Position numbers and translations under genes: made by a program. The notes beneath the pieces are model-generated. The model was not told the origin of the DNA and did not search any database. It worked only from the letters and a program-made list of their open reading frames with translations. From NCBI GenBank assembly GCA_963576565.1, contig OY755039.1:132824095-132888094 (forward strand): DNA of 64,000 nucleotides. Direction: 5' to 3'. The stretch comes from Aspidapion aeneum (taxonomy: Eukaryota; Arthropoda; Insecta; Coleoptera; Brentidae). The first letter of the stretch is position 1; every line of letters starts with the position of its first letter. Positions 11,107-23,500 of the stretch are shown here, one piece after another.

Positions 11107-11331
11107 TGTTAAATATTATTATTCCAAAGTATTGATTTAAAATATTATGTTAGGAACACTGTTATAATTTTTATTAGGACACTTGTTATATTTAAATAGT
11201 AGATATGACAAAGTCAGTTTTTGATAGTGAACGTTTTTTGTCTCTAATAGTTATAAAAATTTTTGAGTCATTTAAATAAAAATTCGTAAACGAATTAGTG
11301 TGTTAGCTTGCTTTTGACCCAACATTTATCA
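11107..11331 (+). repeat. Copia right LTR (225 bp)
   Basis: Identical to the left LTR except for 7 extra bases (TTTTTGA type) after the ATAGTTATAAAAA segment. It is preceded by a short purine stretch (GAAGGG) that could serve as the plus-strand primer, and followed by the 5-bp duplication CTTAT. Confidence 0.95.
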
Positions 11332-11500
11332 CTTATTTAGATAAATCAAAATATCTAATCTAATCAAAAAACAGTTTATTTTAATTTGGAAACATTTTAT
11401 TTTAGTAGGTATAAATTACGAACCTTTTTGAAGTATTTATCATAACATTAACCTCACTTTGTAATATATCATTTAAAAAGAAATTGTCTTATCCTCAATT

Positions 11501-14025
11501 AGCTTGTCTAACGAACTGTCACGATCAGCTGTTTTTCGATCCAAGATGGTCGCCATAGGACAAACAAAGCGTTTTCCCATAAGCCGCAATGTTAACAAAA
11601 ACGTAATTTTTAAAAAAAGTGAAACGATTTAACTTACAACAAAGATGCTGTTTTAAGTATTGAACCTTTGTACACATGGGAAAAATGAGTTTTTCTTAAA
11701 AAAAATCAATTGAAGCCAGTAAATCTCAAATAAAAGGGACCATGTTTTGTTCAAAAGTCAGGTTATGTTTTTATTTACTTTTGTTTTTTTTTTACTTTTT
11801 TATCAGTTTTTTACTCAGTTTGAATCATTATTATTAGTTTCTGTGCTGTTATGAATTGTGGCAGCTGGGGAGAGCTTGATAATGTTAGTTTTGATGGAAT
11901 GCCAAGTATTTTGACCTTAAAAAATCATCTTGATTTAAATGAACTAGGTATCAGCTCAAAGAAGGGAAAAGAAAGTGGATAAGTGCTCTATTACCTGACT
12001 TAACAGAGGATAAATTGAAATATTCGAAAGTTTTTTGTCAGGTTTGTTTTGGATAAATGTGTAACTGCCATTTTGGCAACATTTTCTATTGGGATCTTTT
12101 TTTGTGCTTGAGTGGACCTTTTGCAGAAGTGTAACATAGAATTGTGTTAAACTGTAACAAATATTTCACTATGATTTTTTTACTATTCTAGGCAAGCAAC
12201 TTTCAAAACTAGAATACAGCAATGATCCTGACTGGGTCTCTCCTGAATGGATTATTGTTTCAAAATGGTTGAAAAATTTAAAAAATTATGGTTAAAAAAA
12301 GTGTCTAGAGAAGAAAGAAAAGAAAAACAATATGAGGTTAAAGTGTGGGTAATGAGCTGAACCAAATTTGTACATTATCCTACAGAACTCTTAAATAAAC
12401 TCTTTGTTAGTGTAGCGTTTTCTTTAATAAATATTTATTTTACAGACCTCAAAACAGTTTAGAATAAACTGGTGAATTTGACAATCTCCCTAACTCAAAC
12501 CTCTTTTTATCTTAAACTATTTTGGTGCAAATTTTCCTTTATTTCCATGCTTTTTGACACCTAAAACTTGTAGACCGTAAAATTTGTAAAGTATCTGACT
12601 GTCCCTACTACAAGTCCTGTTGTGAAATTTCTACGGTACTGTTCTGAGCTTATTACCAAAAAATTTTTTTTATGGCATCATTAATAATAGATGGAAAAAA
12701 AAGTAATCTTTGTTGACTTTGATGACCACAAGAAAAACAAATAAGTTCTCTCAGATATTTTTTTCAATTTCTCTCAAAAAAACTTAGGTTCTAATACTCC
12801 TAATGGGTCATATGCTGTTACGCCCAATTGTAGAGTAGAGTATATATTTATTTGCATAAACTTTTAGATACATAATTGAGCAAATATTGTTACAAAAAAA
12901 CAGTAATAAAAGTAATAGTAACAGTAGTAATACAACAGCAAATATTGTACTGTTGTAAAATTTGAACAGTACTTACTGTTGTGAGCTGATGAACCTTAGG
13001 TTTGACCGTACTTAAGCCCTATGTATTATAGTTCATGGAAAATCATATGGTGATGTACAGTGTGAGGCCAATGACAAGGAAAAACTGTATTTTAATTTTG
13101 CAAGTTTTTTTTTTATATAATGTTTACTTATATTTTTTTAAATGAACATATTTTGTAAAGTACTTATTAGAAGTTTGCTTGACCAACCTCGGTTGGAACT
13201 CATATGTGCATATTGATCTGTTGGACTGACCTACCTATAAGTTGTGCCTCTTTTCAATGTCACTACTGGAGGGTTAAAACAATTAAACTTTGTTTAAACC
13301 TAAAAATCATAGTGAAATATTTTTAACAGTTTAACGCTATAGAAGGCCTATTACTTAGCAAAAGGTTTAGTCAAGTACAACAAAAGATCCTAATAGGAAA
13401 CCTGAATCTGATGAGAAAAGTTTAGTCTGTTTCAATTTCGTCTCTGTTAAGTGAGACTTGAAGTGAGGTCTTTGAATAGAACTACTTTCCCCTACATTGG
13501 GCTGATAGTTCATTGATTCATTGGTCAAAAAACTTCAAAAACCTTTGGGGGCCCGATACTTTAGGGGGGCCCCCAGAGGTCTTATGATGTACTTTATGCT
13601 ATTTTTTCTGTTTATTCATGAAATATATGGAAAATATCTAAAAAAATATGTGTTTTGGGGGTGTCCGGGCCCCTAGCCACCCCGCCCCCTTGGTGCGCCC
13701 ATGTAATAATTGAAAATAAGTGAAAAAACTAGAAAAAAAGGTAAAAAAAAAACAAAATAAACAAAAACATAACCTACTTTTTTGATGAAAACATGGTCCC
13801 TTTTATTTCAGATTTTCTCGCTTTAGTTTAATATGTTTAAGAAAAACGCATTTTTCCCATATGCACAAAGGATCTGTTCTTAAAACTGATTAATTTTTGA
13901 GACTAAAGCTCTTGTCGTTTTTGTAAAATTTACGGTTTTGTTAACATTACGGCTTATGGGAAATCGGTTTGTTTGTCCTATGGAAGACATCTTGGATTTG
14001 ATCATATGTTTTGTTAGACAGCCCT
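11501..14025. mobile_element. 2.5-kb DNA element with ~270-bp terminal inverted repeats
   Basis: Sequence at 11501-11775 recurs inverted at about 13760-14025. Matching blocks include CTATGG...CATCTTGGAT, TTTCCCATAAGCCG / CGGCTTATGGGAAA, GGGACCATGTTTT / AAAACATGGTCCC and AGGTTATGTTTTTAT. The ends read AG(C/GG)CTGTCTAAC. No target duplication could be aligned. The interior contains a decayed reading frame (11851-12290), AT-rich sequence without features, and a GC-rich patch at 13540-13710 resembling the MITEs elsewhere in the window. Confidence 0.75.
11851..12290 (+). pseudogene. Decayed ORF inside the long-TIR element
   Basis: From ATG 11851 a frame encodes about 43 residues beginning MNCGSWGELDNVSFDGMPSI. 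After stops and AT-rich sequence, another protein-like patch (KLEYSNDPDWVSPEWIIVSK) appears near 12200-12290. The residue mix looks like ancient coding sequence, probably a transposase remnant given its place between long inverted repeats. I do not recognise the family. Confidence 0.3.
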
Positions 14026-14190
14026 ATAAAGAATAAAGGCACATTTTTCTGAAAATCTTAGTTAGAAAAGATATTTAAATATGCAAGAGAAACTGATTAT
14101 TTCAGTTATTTTTGAAAATAAGTTTATAATAGTACGCCCCTGAAGCCTTAAATATGGCAACAACCCGACATTTTAATAGAGTTTTTAAAA

Positions 14191-14668
14191 GAAAATGTGA
14201 TAACAAAAAAGTTTCACGGGCAAGACCTCAGAGGTAAAGGTAGCTACGGGGACGCGTTTCTGGCTCATTAGGCTTCATTCAGCCATAACCATAAAATGGA
14301 AGGAGATGAAATGATGATGTGGGTAACTGAAAAAGAAATATGAAATGTGGTGTTTACTGAGGAGAGACCAACTGTCAATTTGCAGCTTCGGTCAGGGTTG
14401 CCTCGGTTTTGAGGCTAATTTTGACGTCGCGACGGAGACAGATATAATCTGCTCCCAGAAAACAGCCTGAGCCCTGGATTTTTTTAAATTTGAAGGAAGT
14501 TCACGAGGTATAAAGTCTTAACAAAAAAGTTTCACGGGCAAGACCTCAGAGGTAAAGGTAGCTACGGGGACGCGTTTCTGCCTCATTAGGCTCTGAGGTC
14601 TTGCCCGTGAAACTTTTTTGTTAAGACTTTATACCTCGTGAACTTCCTTCAAATTTAAGAAAATGTGA
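14191..14668. mobile_element. Second, shorter copy of the mobile tandem array
   Basis: One complete ~320-bp unit and the start of a second are followed by an inverted copy of the unit start and junction (about 14592-14658). The direct repeat GAAAATGTGA flanks it at 14191-14200 and 14659-14668. The layout is the same as at 727-2953, with a different 10-bp target. This confirms that the family moves as an element. Confidence 0.82.
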
Positions 14669-14940
14669 TGTTCTACAATAAAGTATACTACATATTTTTT
14701 CCTAAAAAGTGTAGTTTTTGAGAAAATTTTAAAAAACCTATAATAAAGATATTTTTTCTAAATAATCCCAATTTACGTACGCCACTGAAGAGCTACTTGC
14801 TTTTCCTAACCTTATTGACCAATACATCGTTGGAAAGAGAATTTTATTCTTCATAAAAAACTGTTCTTTGCAAATTTTGATAAAAACGTTAGTTTTCGAG
14901 AAAATTGCATAAAACTGAATAAAACAGGTTTTTGGGGGTT
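14669..14940 (+). repeat. Copy of the degenerate dispersed repeat
   Basis: Contains the recurring phrases TTCTACAATAAAG and AGTTTTTGAGAAAAT twice, plus TTACGTACGCCACTGAAGAG between them. It is interrupted at its left edge by the 14191-14668 insertion. Confidence 0.55.
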
Positions 14941-15470
14941 TGGGGGGGATTTTCTCCGTCCCTGTCGATTTTTCAAGTTGGCAACAGAAATATTCGGATT
15001 CAGCGGGGTCAAATTAGGGGGAAATGGTCTGTTGCCAAAAAGTAATATGATTTGCTTCTAGACCGAAAACGGAAAGACTTTTAAAATAATATGCTCTGAC
15101 TATATTGATAAAAGTGTATTTTTATCCCTTGAAGAATTGTACAAACTTTTCGCCTTGGAATAAAAAGTAACACTTTTATCCCTTGGTATATAATATACTA
15201 TTTACTACGCTTTGTCCCGAAAAACAAAAAAAAATCATGCTCTCATGTGCATAAAATCATTAATTATTCTCAATAACATTAAAAATCGCGCAAATGTTTA
15301 TGTATTAATTATTATAAGTCAAAAATACAAAATAGTTTTTATTATTTTATGCTGATAAAAATTTTGTTTATTTAATTTAAAAATATCAACAGTGCGACTC
15401 TGTGCTTGGAAACGGGAACAAACATTCATAAAATAAAAAGGTGGTCTAGATAAAGTATACGTAAGTAGGT
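14941..15470. other. No recognisable feature
   Basis: AT-rich intergenic DNA. A G-rich patch at 14930-14950 is the only compositional outlier. Confidence 0.5.
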
Positions 15471-15473
15471 GTA

Positions 15474-16095
15474 ATATATTTTTTCTATAAGCGTGCGGAA
15501 AAGTCCACTTTTCCGCACGCATTTTAGTGTGGAAAGTGCCACTTTTCCGCACTAGTGCGGAAAAATATTTTTTCCGCACTAGTGCGGAAAAGTAAATTTG
15601 TTACGATTTTGAGGAGTTCTATAACATTTAGACCGTTCAAAATACATTTGTATCTTTCCTAGCACACGAAATATCCTAAAAATATTCAAATTGACTAAAA
15701 TTCTGCTATATTTTCAATATTTTCGATAAAATAAAGTTTTCAGTAAAATAGGTTCAAATTATAAGTTTTAAACCTCCCCGGTATAAATATCGTCATTGTC
15801 AATGTCAAACAACAATGAACACTACTGGTTTTAGATTTGGCATCTTAAATCACCATAGTAACAAAGTACAAACAAACTGTCAAAACAAAGCCAATTTTGC
15901 AGATACAAGCGTCTTTTGAATTTTTCAAACAAAAAAATCAGATTTTCAATAGATTCTTCGGACGAAGATCTAGCCCAGTCAGTTCTAGAAGCCGCTAGAA
16001 TGTGAATAATAATAATTGATTTGATTAAAACGTTTTGAATATAAATAATTTTCTGATTAATTTTTAGTTTTTTCCTCACGCTTATAGAAAAAATA
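15474..16095. repeat. Palindrome cluster bounded by inverted repeats
   Basis: At 15488-15592 three consecutive near-palindromes are built from GTGCGGAAAAGT and its complement ACTTTTCCGCAC. The block starts TTTTTTCTATAAGCGTG and about 600 bp later (16076-16095) the reverse, CACGCTTATAGAAAAAAT, appears, so the whole could be a foldback element. It abuts the tandem array that uses the same core words. Confidence 0.65.
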
Positions 16096-18060
16096 GTGTA
16101 CCTAACTCGTGCGTAAAGTGTCTTTTCCGCACTTAATTGCTGGCCAAACTCCGCTATCGCGTCGTTTGGCCATCTGCAATCGCGTGCGGAAAAGAGGCAC
16201 TTTCCGCACTAGTTAGGTAAACTACTATTACCTACTCGCGTGCGGTAAAGTAATTACTTTACCGCACACTGTGCGGTAAAGTTACTTTCCGCACGCGCAA
16301 CACTTAGAAACCTTAGCAACGCATCAATAAGACAGCTTCAATATTTGTTTACATTTCAATTTCATCTAATTTGACATGTTTATTTATAAACTACATTCAA
16401 TTTTTTTTTTAAAAAAAGGTACTCATAGGTAAAATATTGTACCTAACACATGCGGAAAGTGTCTTTACCACCCTTGACGGCTTGACCAAACTCCGCTCCG
16501 CGTCGTTCGGCCAACTGCCGTCGCATGCGGTAAAGTATCACTTTCCGCATTTGTTAGGTAAATAACTATTACCTACTCGCGTGCGGTAAAGTAATTACTT
16601 TACCGCACGCGCACCACTTAGAAACCTTAGCAACGCATCAATAAGACAGCTTCAATATTTGTTTACATTTCAATTTCATCTAATTTGACATGTTTATTTA
16701 TAAACTACATTCAATTTTTTTTTTAAAAAAAGGTACTCATTGGTAAAATATTGTACCTAACACATGCAGAAAGTGTCTTTACCACCCTTTACGGCTTGAC
16801 CGAACTCCGCTCCGCGTCGTTCGGCCAACCGCCGTCGCGTGCAGTAAAGTATCACTTTCCGCATTTGTTAGGTAAATAACTATTACCTACTCGCGTGCGG
16901 TAGAGTAATTACTTTGTCGCACAATTAGAAACCTTAGCAACGCATCAATAAGACAGCTTCAATATTTGTTTACATTTCAATTCCATCTAATTTGACATGT
17001 TTATTTATAAATTACATTCAATTTTTTTTTTTAAAAAGGTACCCATATGTAAAATATTGTACCTAAAACATGCAGAAAGTGTCTTTACCACCCTAGACGG
17101 CTTGACCGAACTCCGCTCCACGTCGCTCGGCCAAGTGCCGCCACGTGCAGTAAAGTATTACTTTCCGCACTTATTAGGTAAATAACTATTACCTATTCGC
17201 GTGCGGTAAAGTAATTACTTTACCGCAATGCGTCAATAAGACAGCTTCAATACTTGTTTACATTCCAAATTCATATAATTTGACGTTTATTTGAAAATTT
17301 CATTCAATTTAAAAAAAAAAGGTACTTATAGGTAAAATATTGTACCTAACACATGCGAAAAGAATCTTTACCACACTTGACAGCTTGACCGAACTCCGAT
17401 CCGCATCGTTCAGCCAACTGCCGTGCGGTAAAGTATTACTTTCCGCATTTATTAGGTAAATAACTATTACCTACTCGCGTGTGGTAAAGTAATTACCTTG
17501 CCTCACGCGCACCACTTAGAAACCTTAGCAACGCGTCAATAAGACAGCTTCAATATTTGTTTACATTTCAATTTCATCTAATTTGACAGGTTTATTTATA
17601 AATTACATTCAATTTTTTGAAAAAAAAAATGTACCTAACACATGCGGAAAGTGTGTTTTCCACCTTTGACGGCTTGCCGTCGCATGCAGTAAAGTATTTT
17701 TTTCCGCACTTGTTACAAAAACAACTATTAACAACTCGCGTGCGGTAAAGTGCACTTTACCGCACTCATTTGCGTGCGGAAAGTAGTACTTTACCACACG
17801 CGCACCACTTAGAAACCTTAGGAACGTATCAATAAGACAGCTTCAATATTTGTTTAACTTTAAATTTTATCTAACTTGACAATTTTTTAAAATAAATTAC
17901 ATTAAATGTTTTGGTACTTATAGGTAAAATATTGAAACTAACATATGCGGAAAGCGTCTTTACCACACTTGACGGCTTGACGGAACTCCGCTCCGCTTCG
18001 TTAGGCACACTGCCGTCGCGTACGATAAAGTATTAATTTCCGCACTTGTTAGGTAAATAA
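16096..18060 (+). repeat. ~300-bp satellite with internal perfect palindromes
   Basis: Units are marked by AAAATATTGTACCTAACACA at 16431, 16744, 17051, 17334, about 17622 and 17926 (periods about 285-313 bp), with a partial unit in front. Each has TGCGGAAAGTGTCTTTACC, a segment GCTTGACCGAACTCCGCTCC, then GTGCGGTAAAGTAATTACTT, then TTAGAAACCTTAGCAACGC and an AT-rich tail. The best-preserved unit contains a perfect 34-bp palindrome at 16578-16611. Divergence between units grows toward the right end. Non-coding. Confidence 0.88.
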
Positions 18061-20689
18061 CTAGTTGTAAACGTTGTTGCAACCAACGCGGCAATGGTTG
18101 AATAAATAATAGTCCCTCGGTTACCCAGTATGTCTTAAAGCTTTTGTTTACGCAATATAGAAGGGAATAAGACAATTCGCCGTGGCAGATTTGCTGACCA
18201 AACTCGCCGCCAACCAATTTGTTTGCATACAAATCACTGCCGCCGTCGTTTTAGTTTGCAATTTTTTTGATTTCGAATATTAAAACAAGCTTTCTGTTGT
18301 GGGCACTGGATGGGCACAGTCTAGTCAACATTTTTTTAAAGTGAATTGAATTGAATTGAATTGAAATTGAAGTTTTCCGAAGGTTTGGAATATTTTGTAT
18401 TTTATAGTCACTAAAATAGAATGGAAATAAATCTGATACTCTGTTATTAAATAAATTTGGTACAGCAATATAAAGTCATACAGGCAAGTCGTTTAAAGAT
18501 GCTAATATATGCACCAAATATTAAAAAGATAAAAAAAAGTTTTTATTATTAAATTTCCTAAATAATAAATTAATATTTATATTGGAATCTGAAGAATAAT
18601 AGATAGATACATAAATACAATGAGGATATGAAACGCAACAAAGAAATTGTCAAATTTATCAACCTAAGCATTATAGCCACTAAAATTCAATTCATTTTGT
18701 TTTTGTGTATAATCTAAGTATTATAATATTTTTTCATACCATTAAATAATTATATTAATTTTAAAGTCGTATACTTAACCTAATCATTTTTGATTTAGTT
18801 TATTGATTATTGATAAGGAAGGAAAAAATGGCGGAAGAAATGTTTGACGCATTTAAGTAGGCCCTAAAATGTACATTATGAAATCAGTTTTTTTGATATG
18901 GGACGTGTCTGCGTGATTTTCACCCATAATATACATTTTCCAAAAAATAGTAAAAAAAAATTGTGGAGAATTTATTTCTCTACAATTTTTGTGCAAGTTA
19001 AATAATATACATATACATATATTTCTAATAGCGTGAGGAAACTATTAGATGTTAGAAGGCTATTGGTATGTATTTAAAGGGTCCTTCCCTAGGTAATTTT
19101 GGGATGAAAACTTTATATAAGAACATGGGTCCGGAAATGCATAGTTTTTAAAATACAGTGTTTAAAAAAACTGGTTTTAAGTCGATTTTGTTAAAATTTG
19201 GCAGTGCTGTTTATTAGACTATATTCGAATAAAATTATTCAGTAACGTCCTGAAAGACACCCTAAACAAAATATTCGTAAAAAAATTGTGCGTTACTGCC
19301 TTTGTTCTATTTGTTGTATTTATTTTCGAATGAAGCAACTATAGCTATTTTTTTTTTAGAGGAATTCGTTTTATTTTCTTGCTTTGTCATTATGTTAAAA
19401 ATAAAATCCACCTTTTAGAATTTTGGGGGGGGGGCTTAAGCCCTGCTCTGTATACGCCAATGCATTTGTAATGACTAAAAACGTATCGTCTGTTAATTAT
19501 GTAAAAGAGACAAATGGGTATAAATTTTACTTTATCTGGTTAAGCTCTTATCTATATTTTCCAAAGGCCCTTAAAAACTTCTTATGTATTTATTTTTTGT
19601 TACAATGTTGATTAATCATATTTGATAATTTTGTTTGAGGTACTTCAAAGCACAAATGGAGTTTTCTCCTAACCAAAGAACTGTAATTGTTTTTCTCAGA
19701 AACTGGGCACATTAAGTCCAAACAAAGGGGTCGTTAGTTACTTAATTTAATTACCAAAATTTATTTTCTAAAGTCTGTAATTATAACTATTATTACTAAT
19801 GTATAATACAACGCGTACATCCAGTCTGGGGGTCTATTCTTCAAATAATTTCATATCCTAAAAACAAATCTCTTGAAAACCAAATTCATTTCCTTTTTGT
19901 GGCGAACTTTGACAATGAGTCCTGTTCCGTAAAATCACTATCTTAAAAAAATTGAGGGTATAAACGAATATTCTTTTTATAAAATAGACTGATTTATGTT
20001 GCATATTGCATGGTTAATCTTTATAATTTTATTTTTTTCCTCTTCTTCAACTTTAGTAATCTGGCCAATCTGAAAAACTATAGCTGTTATCATTTTGAAA
20101 AACCCATAAGTTTGTTAATATCCCTTATCTTTTCTAAAAAAAAATCACTTAAAATGAAAACTGTATAACAATTCGCTTGGTCCTAAGTCTCTGGAATTCT
20201 AAGAATTACCTACTGGTAGACGGAAGATTAAGTTGAGTATCGGTTAATAATAAAAATAGCAATCATTAATAATAAAAATAGCAATCATAAATTAAAAATC
20301 GGGTTTGTATAAAATAAATTAAAAAGTATAATAACAGAATTACCTAATTTATTTATCATTCATTTAATAAAAACAAAATATTTAAAATAAAAAATCAAAA
20401 CCTGAAAATTGTATTTAATTTTAAAAATCCTGCCCAAGTATAGAGATGTCATGTTTTGTTGATATCAACTGAAATAGTTGGAGAATAACTGCCTTCCATC
20501 AGACTTATTTTCTAAATAATTTGAAATGCGGATTTAAAAAAAATAACCATTTGCATTGCAAGATATAGGTCGGCTACATTGCAAGCACAGTAAACTAATA
20601 AATAGAGCCCTTACAACTTTTAAATGGATATTTTAGTTACACATAAAGATAAATTATATCAAATCGAAGCAAACTGCATAAAAGTATTT
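18061..20689. other. Long featureless AT-rich stretch
   Basis: Apart from a short GAATT pentamer run at 18340-18364 I see no repeat, element end or exon. Short open frames show no family signature. Confidence 0.5.
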
Positions 20690-21710
20690 TGATTCTCGTT
20701 TCAAGACAATAACACCACGGGAGTCATAGTAAAGCCCATCTTATTTAAAAACGAAAACCAAATTAAATGGGACTATCTCAGAGAGTTTTGAATTTTTGTT
20801 TTCGATTATCTACTTGACAGAGTCGACGTCGGTTTGAACCAATTTTTAAAAAGAAAACCAAAATTGCCATCCCCCATCTTACCCAGATGCAAAGACCAGA
20901 AAACCAACCTTGTGTTTTTAAAAAAGGACCCTTTTTAAATTTGCAGTTATTGTTCTATATCTCGAAAAAAGACATGAGAGAGCAAAATCAGTAGTAGTAT
21001 AATTGAATCACTATTTATTGAGTTTTTGAAAACAAGCTCGGAAAAAATCATCAAGATGGCAAAACGTGGTGCTTATTTAAAAAGTTACATTTTATTAAGT
21101 CGTTATGGTATTGATGAAGTTCTTGAGACTCGAACAGATGCGCCTACTAATTGGGTTACAAATTTTGTCAAAACTTTTAGGTCGCTTGCAAATTGCGTTT
21201 TTAAATTGTCAAAAACCTACGACAAATGCAACGCTTCAACAAATTTTTGCCAACAGTGCATTCCCATTTATTATGGCAATGTCTATTCATGACCTTGCGT
21301 TAGGTTTGAATCTCAAAGCAATCGACTCGCTTGCATTCTTTATGTACAGTGCGATCATTTTATACCTGCAAACACACCTGGAGCGCTTATCTTAACCAAT
21401 AAATAAAATATAAATTCTCCATGTCAAAAATTAAAAGTACTCTTCATGTCCTTCATTTTCTTAAATTCTTGGCCCCGTTTTATTTCATTCTGCTATAATT
21501 TTTTTGAATAATTGAATGAAGAATGAATTTTTGTTTTCGAGATATTACGTCTTAAATTAAGGTGACTTGACTTTAAAATACATATTAAATCTTTGAATTA
21601 AAAGTACGTGTGGCAGTACGTTTAAAAATGATCTAAATTCAAAAGTAAAAAGCGGCCCTCGTCCTCCCCCAAAATCGGCCATCTCTGCTCCACCCATTAC
21701 AACGGCCCTG
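20690..21710 (+). mobile_element. hAT-like element copy A (~1 kb)
   Basis: This block recurs inverted at 32594-33600. Shared phrases include GGGAGTCATAGTAA, GGGACTATCTCAGA, ATAATCGAAAACAAAAATTC (in complement) and CTGCTCCACCCATTAC. The right end reads ACGGCCCTG, the reverse of CAGGGCCGT, which matches the CAGGGCCG start common in hAT termini. The left end is not clear. An open stretch at 21026-21292 inside it does not match a transposase and is poorly kept in the other copy. Confidence 0.6.
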
Positions 21711-22897
21711 TACACAGTTTCCCATAGAGTTAACATTTATTTTCATGTTCGTATTTATTTTTATCAGTATAAACCCAGCATAAGTGAAGTTCTGTAGGGT
21801 ATTCTTATTCTAAGATTTTACCGTCCCGTTGTGAACCAGAACCCAACCGAGCTTTCTCTTTAATGTGCTTGCATACAAAACTCGTGAGATCCGACCCTGT
21901 CGTGGGACAGGCAATCCCACTTCCCCGCACAGCGGGCAGGTCAACGTCGACCGCAACCTGGAATCAGGCTCGAAAAGCGGTCATCAGAATGTATACAGGT
22001 GTTTTTAAAGTGCCTTTATAAAACTGTGTTAATTTTTAGGTTTATTCACATTCCAAACAGGTAAGAAAACCTTTAAAAACTATCAATTTTTTTAGATATT
22101 TAGGTTAGATCTTACAAAAACAGTATTATAGATTTGTTGCTATTAAGCGCACGTAAACTGCATTCCCAATCTTCAAACAATTATATAGTTTTCTCTCCCA
22201 ATAAATAACTGTAATTTTGTTGACGTGGTTTCATGGGTTCCGTTTGGTTGTGCTTGGGAGATTTTTCATTTATACAGTAAAAATGCCTGACGATTTCATT
22301 TTATTTTTATGTTTAAAAATTGTTTGACTCCTATGAACCCTGGGATCTTTATCGCCTGTTCCTGTTTTACTGATAACGTTGTTGTTTTTCCTGTAGTGTG
22401 CTTGTACACGATTTCAATTGACGTAGTTTTGTGTTTAAATTTGCGCCTAATCATAAATTCTGTAAGTGTGTGCTCCTTAAAAAATTGCTGCCAATGACCT
22501 GAGATGGAAAAATAGGACAGTCACTTCACTTCTTTAACGAGAGCTTGAAAAATTCACCTGAGTTTTGCAATGAACAGTTAACCAACTTACTTATGGGTAT
22601 ATTGCTTAAAACCTACTTTAAAATCCTTTTTGTACTGATTGTGTTCTGGTTTTGTAAGTAGTTTTTATTTAGGTTAAATTCTTAAATTGCTATTGCTTGC
22701 AGTTTGGTACTTTTTTAACTTACATATTAAATGGATGGCAAACTAGTTAGGTATGTAGTTACAGGTACCTACCTACTAAAAAAATTTACTATTAAAAAAT
22801 GCTTCTAAGCATAAATTTCATGCAATTTAAAAAATAAAAGGGTACTTTTATTATCTAGTTTTAAAGCAAGTAACCCTTTTTTTCCTGCGTTTATTCA
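21711..22897. other. Mostly featureless; GC-richer patch at 21790-21985
   Basis: Around 21860-21985 the base composition rises sharply, and an open frame from ATG 21861 (MCLHTKLVRSDPVVGQAIPL...) runs about 45 codons into a weak GT donor. Its exit phase would not join the exon at 25983, so I do not call it an exon. The rest is AT-rich without structure. Confidence 0.35.
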
Positions 22898-23052
22898 TGG
22901 GCGCACCGAGGGGAGGGGGGTCGAGACCCGCCCCCCCCATCCTAATTTTTTAAAAGTTATTTTTAACATATTTTATAAATAAAAACAAAGAAGAGCATAA
23001 GATATGTCATGATGGGGTCTCAGGCACCCCCAAGACATTTCTGGGTGCGCCA
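22898..23052. repeat. Short GC-ended MITE-like repeat
   Basis: Begins ATGGGCGCACC and ends GGTGCGCCAC around an AT-rich middle, with poly-G and poly-C patches just inside the ends. A related GGTGCGCCCAT end lies at 13694-13704. No clear target duplication. Confidence 0.5.
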
Positions 23053-23394
23053 CTAGTTTAGTAGTACCTTCCAATAAAAATTGGTCCTAGCTAACACTAT
23101 CTTTTTTCTTCAGTAAATAAAATTAAAAATCTGACCTACAGGTAGATTTTGTTTGCAAGGGGGGTCCTTTTGGTTGCTTTGGGTTTTTTTTTTTTTTTTT
23201 TTTTTTGTAAATGTAAAGTTTTCTGAATTTAAAGATCTTTAGGATCTTAAAAATTAATTAACTAAATTGCAAAAGTTGTATGGTCTTAAAGGGCTTTGTA
23301 ACAAAATTGTGCTCGAAAAGGAGGTATCGCGGGCAAACGAGCGTATGATAAAATAGTGCATGTACAAAACGGCGCGTGGACTAAATACGTCTAT

Positions 23395-23500
23395 ATTGTC
23401 GCGCGCTATTGTGTCACGCGCTATTTTGTCCATGCGCTGTTTTGTCACGCGCTACTTGTGCCGCGCTACATATGTTGTGACGGACTGTTTTGTCACAGAG
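23395..23500 (+). repeat. ~15-bp minisatellite (GTCACGCGCTATTTT)
   Basis: Four to six degenerate units of a 15-16 bp word (GTCACGCGCTATTTT and variants) are arranged in tandem. Non-coding. Confidence 0.75.

Larger units (their letters stand above)
5231..11336 (+). mobile_element. Copia-type LTR retrotransposon, defective, with nested insertion
   Basis: A complete Ty1/copia architecture is visible: 5-bp target duplication CTTAT (5231-5235 and 11332-11336), left LTR, initiator-tRNA primer site, gag with a zinc knuckle, pol in the order protease, integrase, reverse transcriptase, RNase H, a short purine tract before the right LTR, then the right LTR. The LTRs align without substitution apart from one 7-bp indel, so the insertion is recent. 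Reading frames are broken by a 1.57-kb DNA transposon in gag, a frame change at the gag-pol junction and two in-frame stop codons in pol. The element cannot make its own full polyprotein. It lies upstream of the first visible zinc-finger exon. Confidence 0.96.

Noticed and set aside
18340..18364. Possible telomeric repeat
   Set aside because: GAATT pentamer of only five units; not TTAGG or TCAGG. The GGTTC runs were rejected for the same reason.
21026..21292. 88-codon open frame as a host gene
   Set aside because: Lies in a repeated hAT-like block; the other copy at 32594-33600 does not keep the frame.
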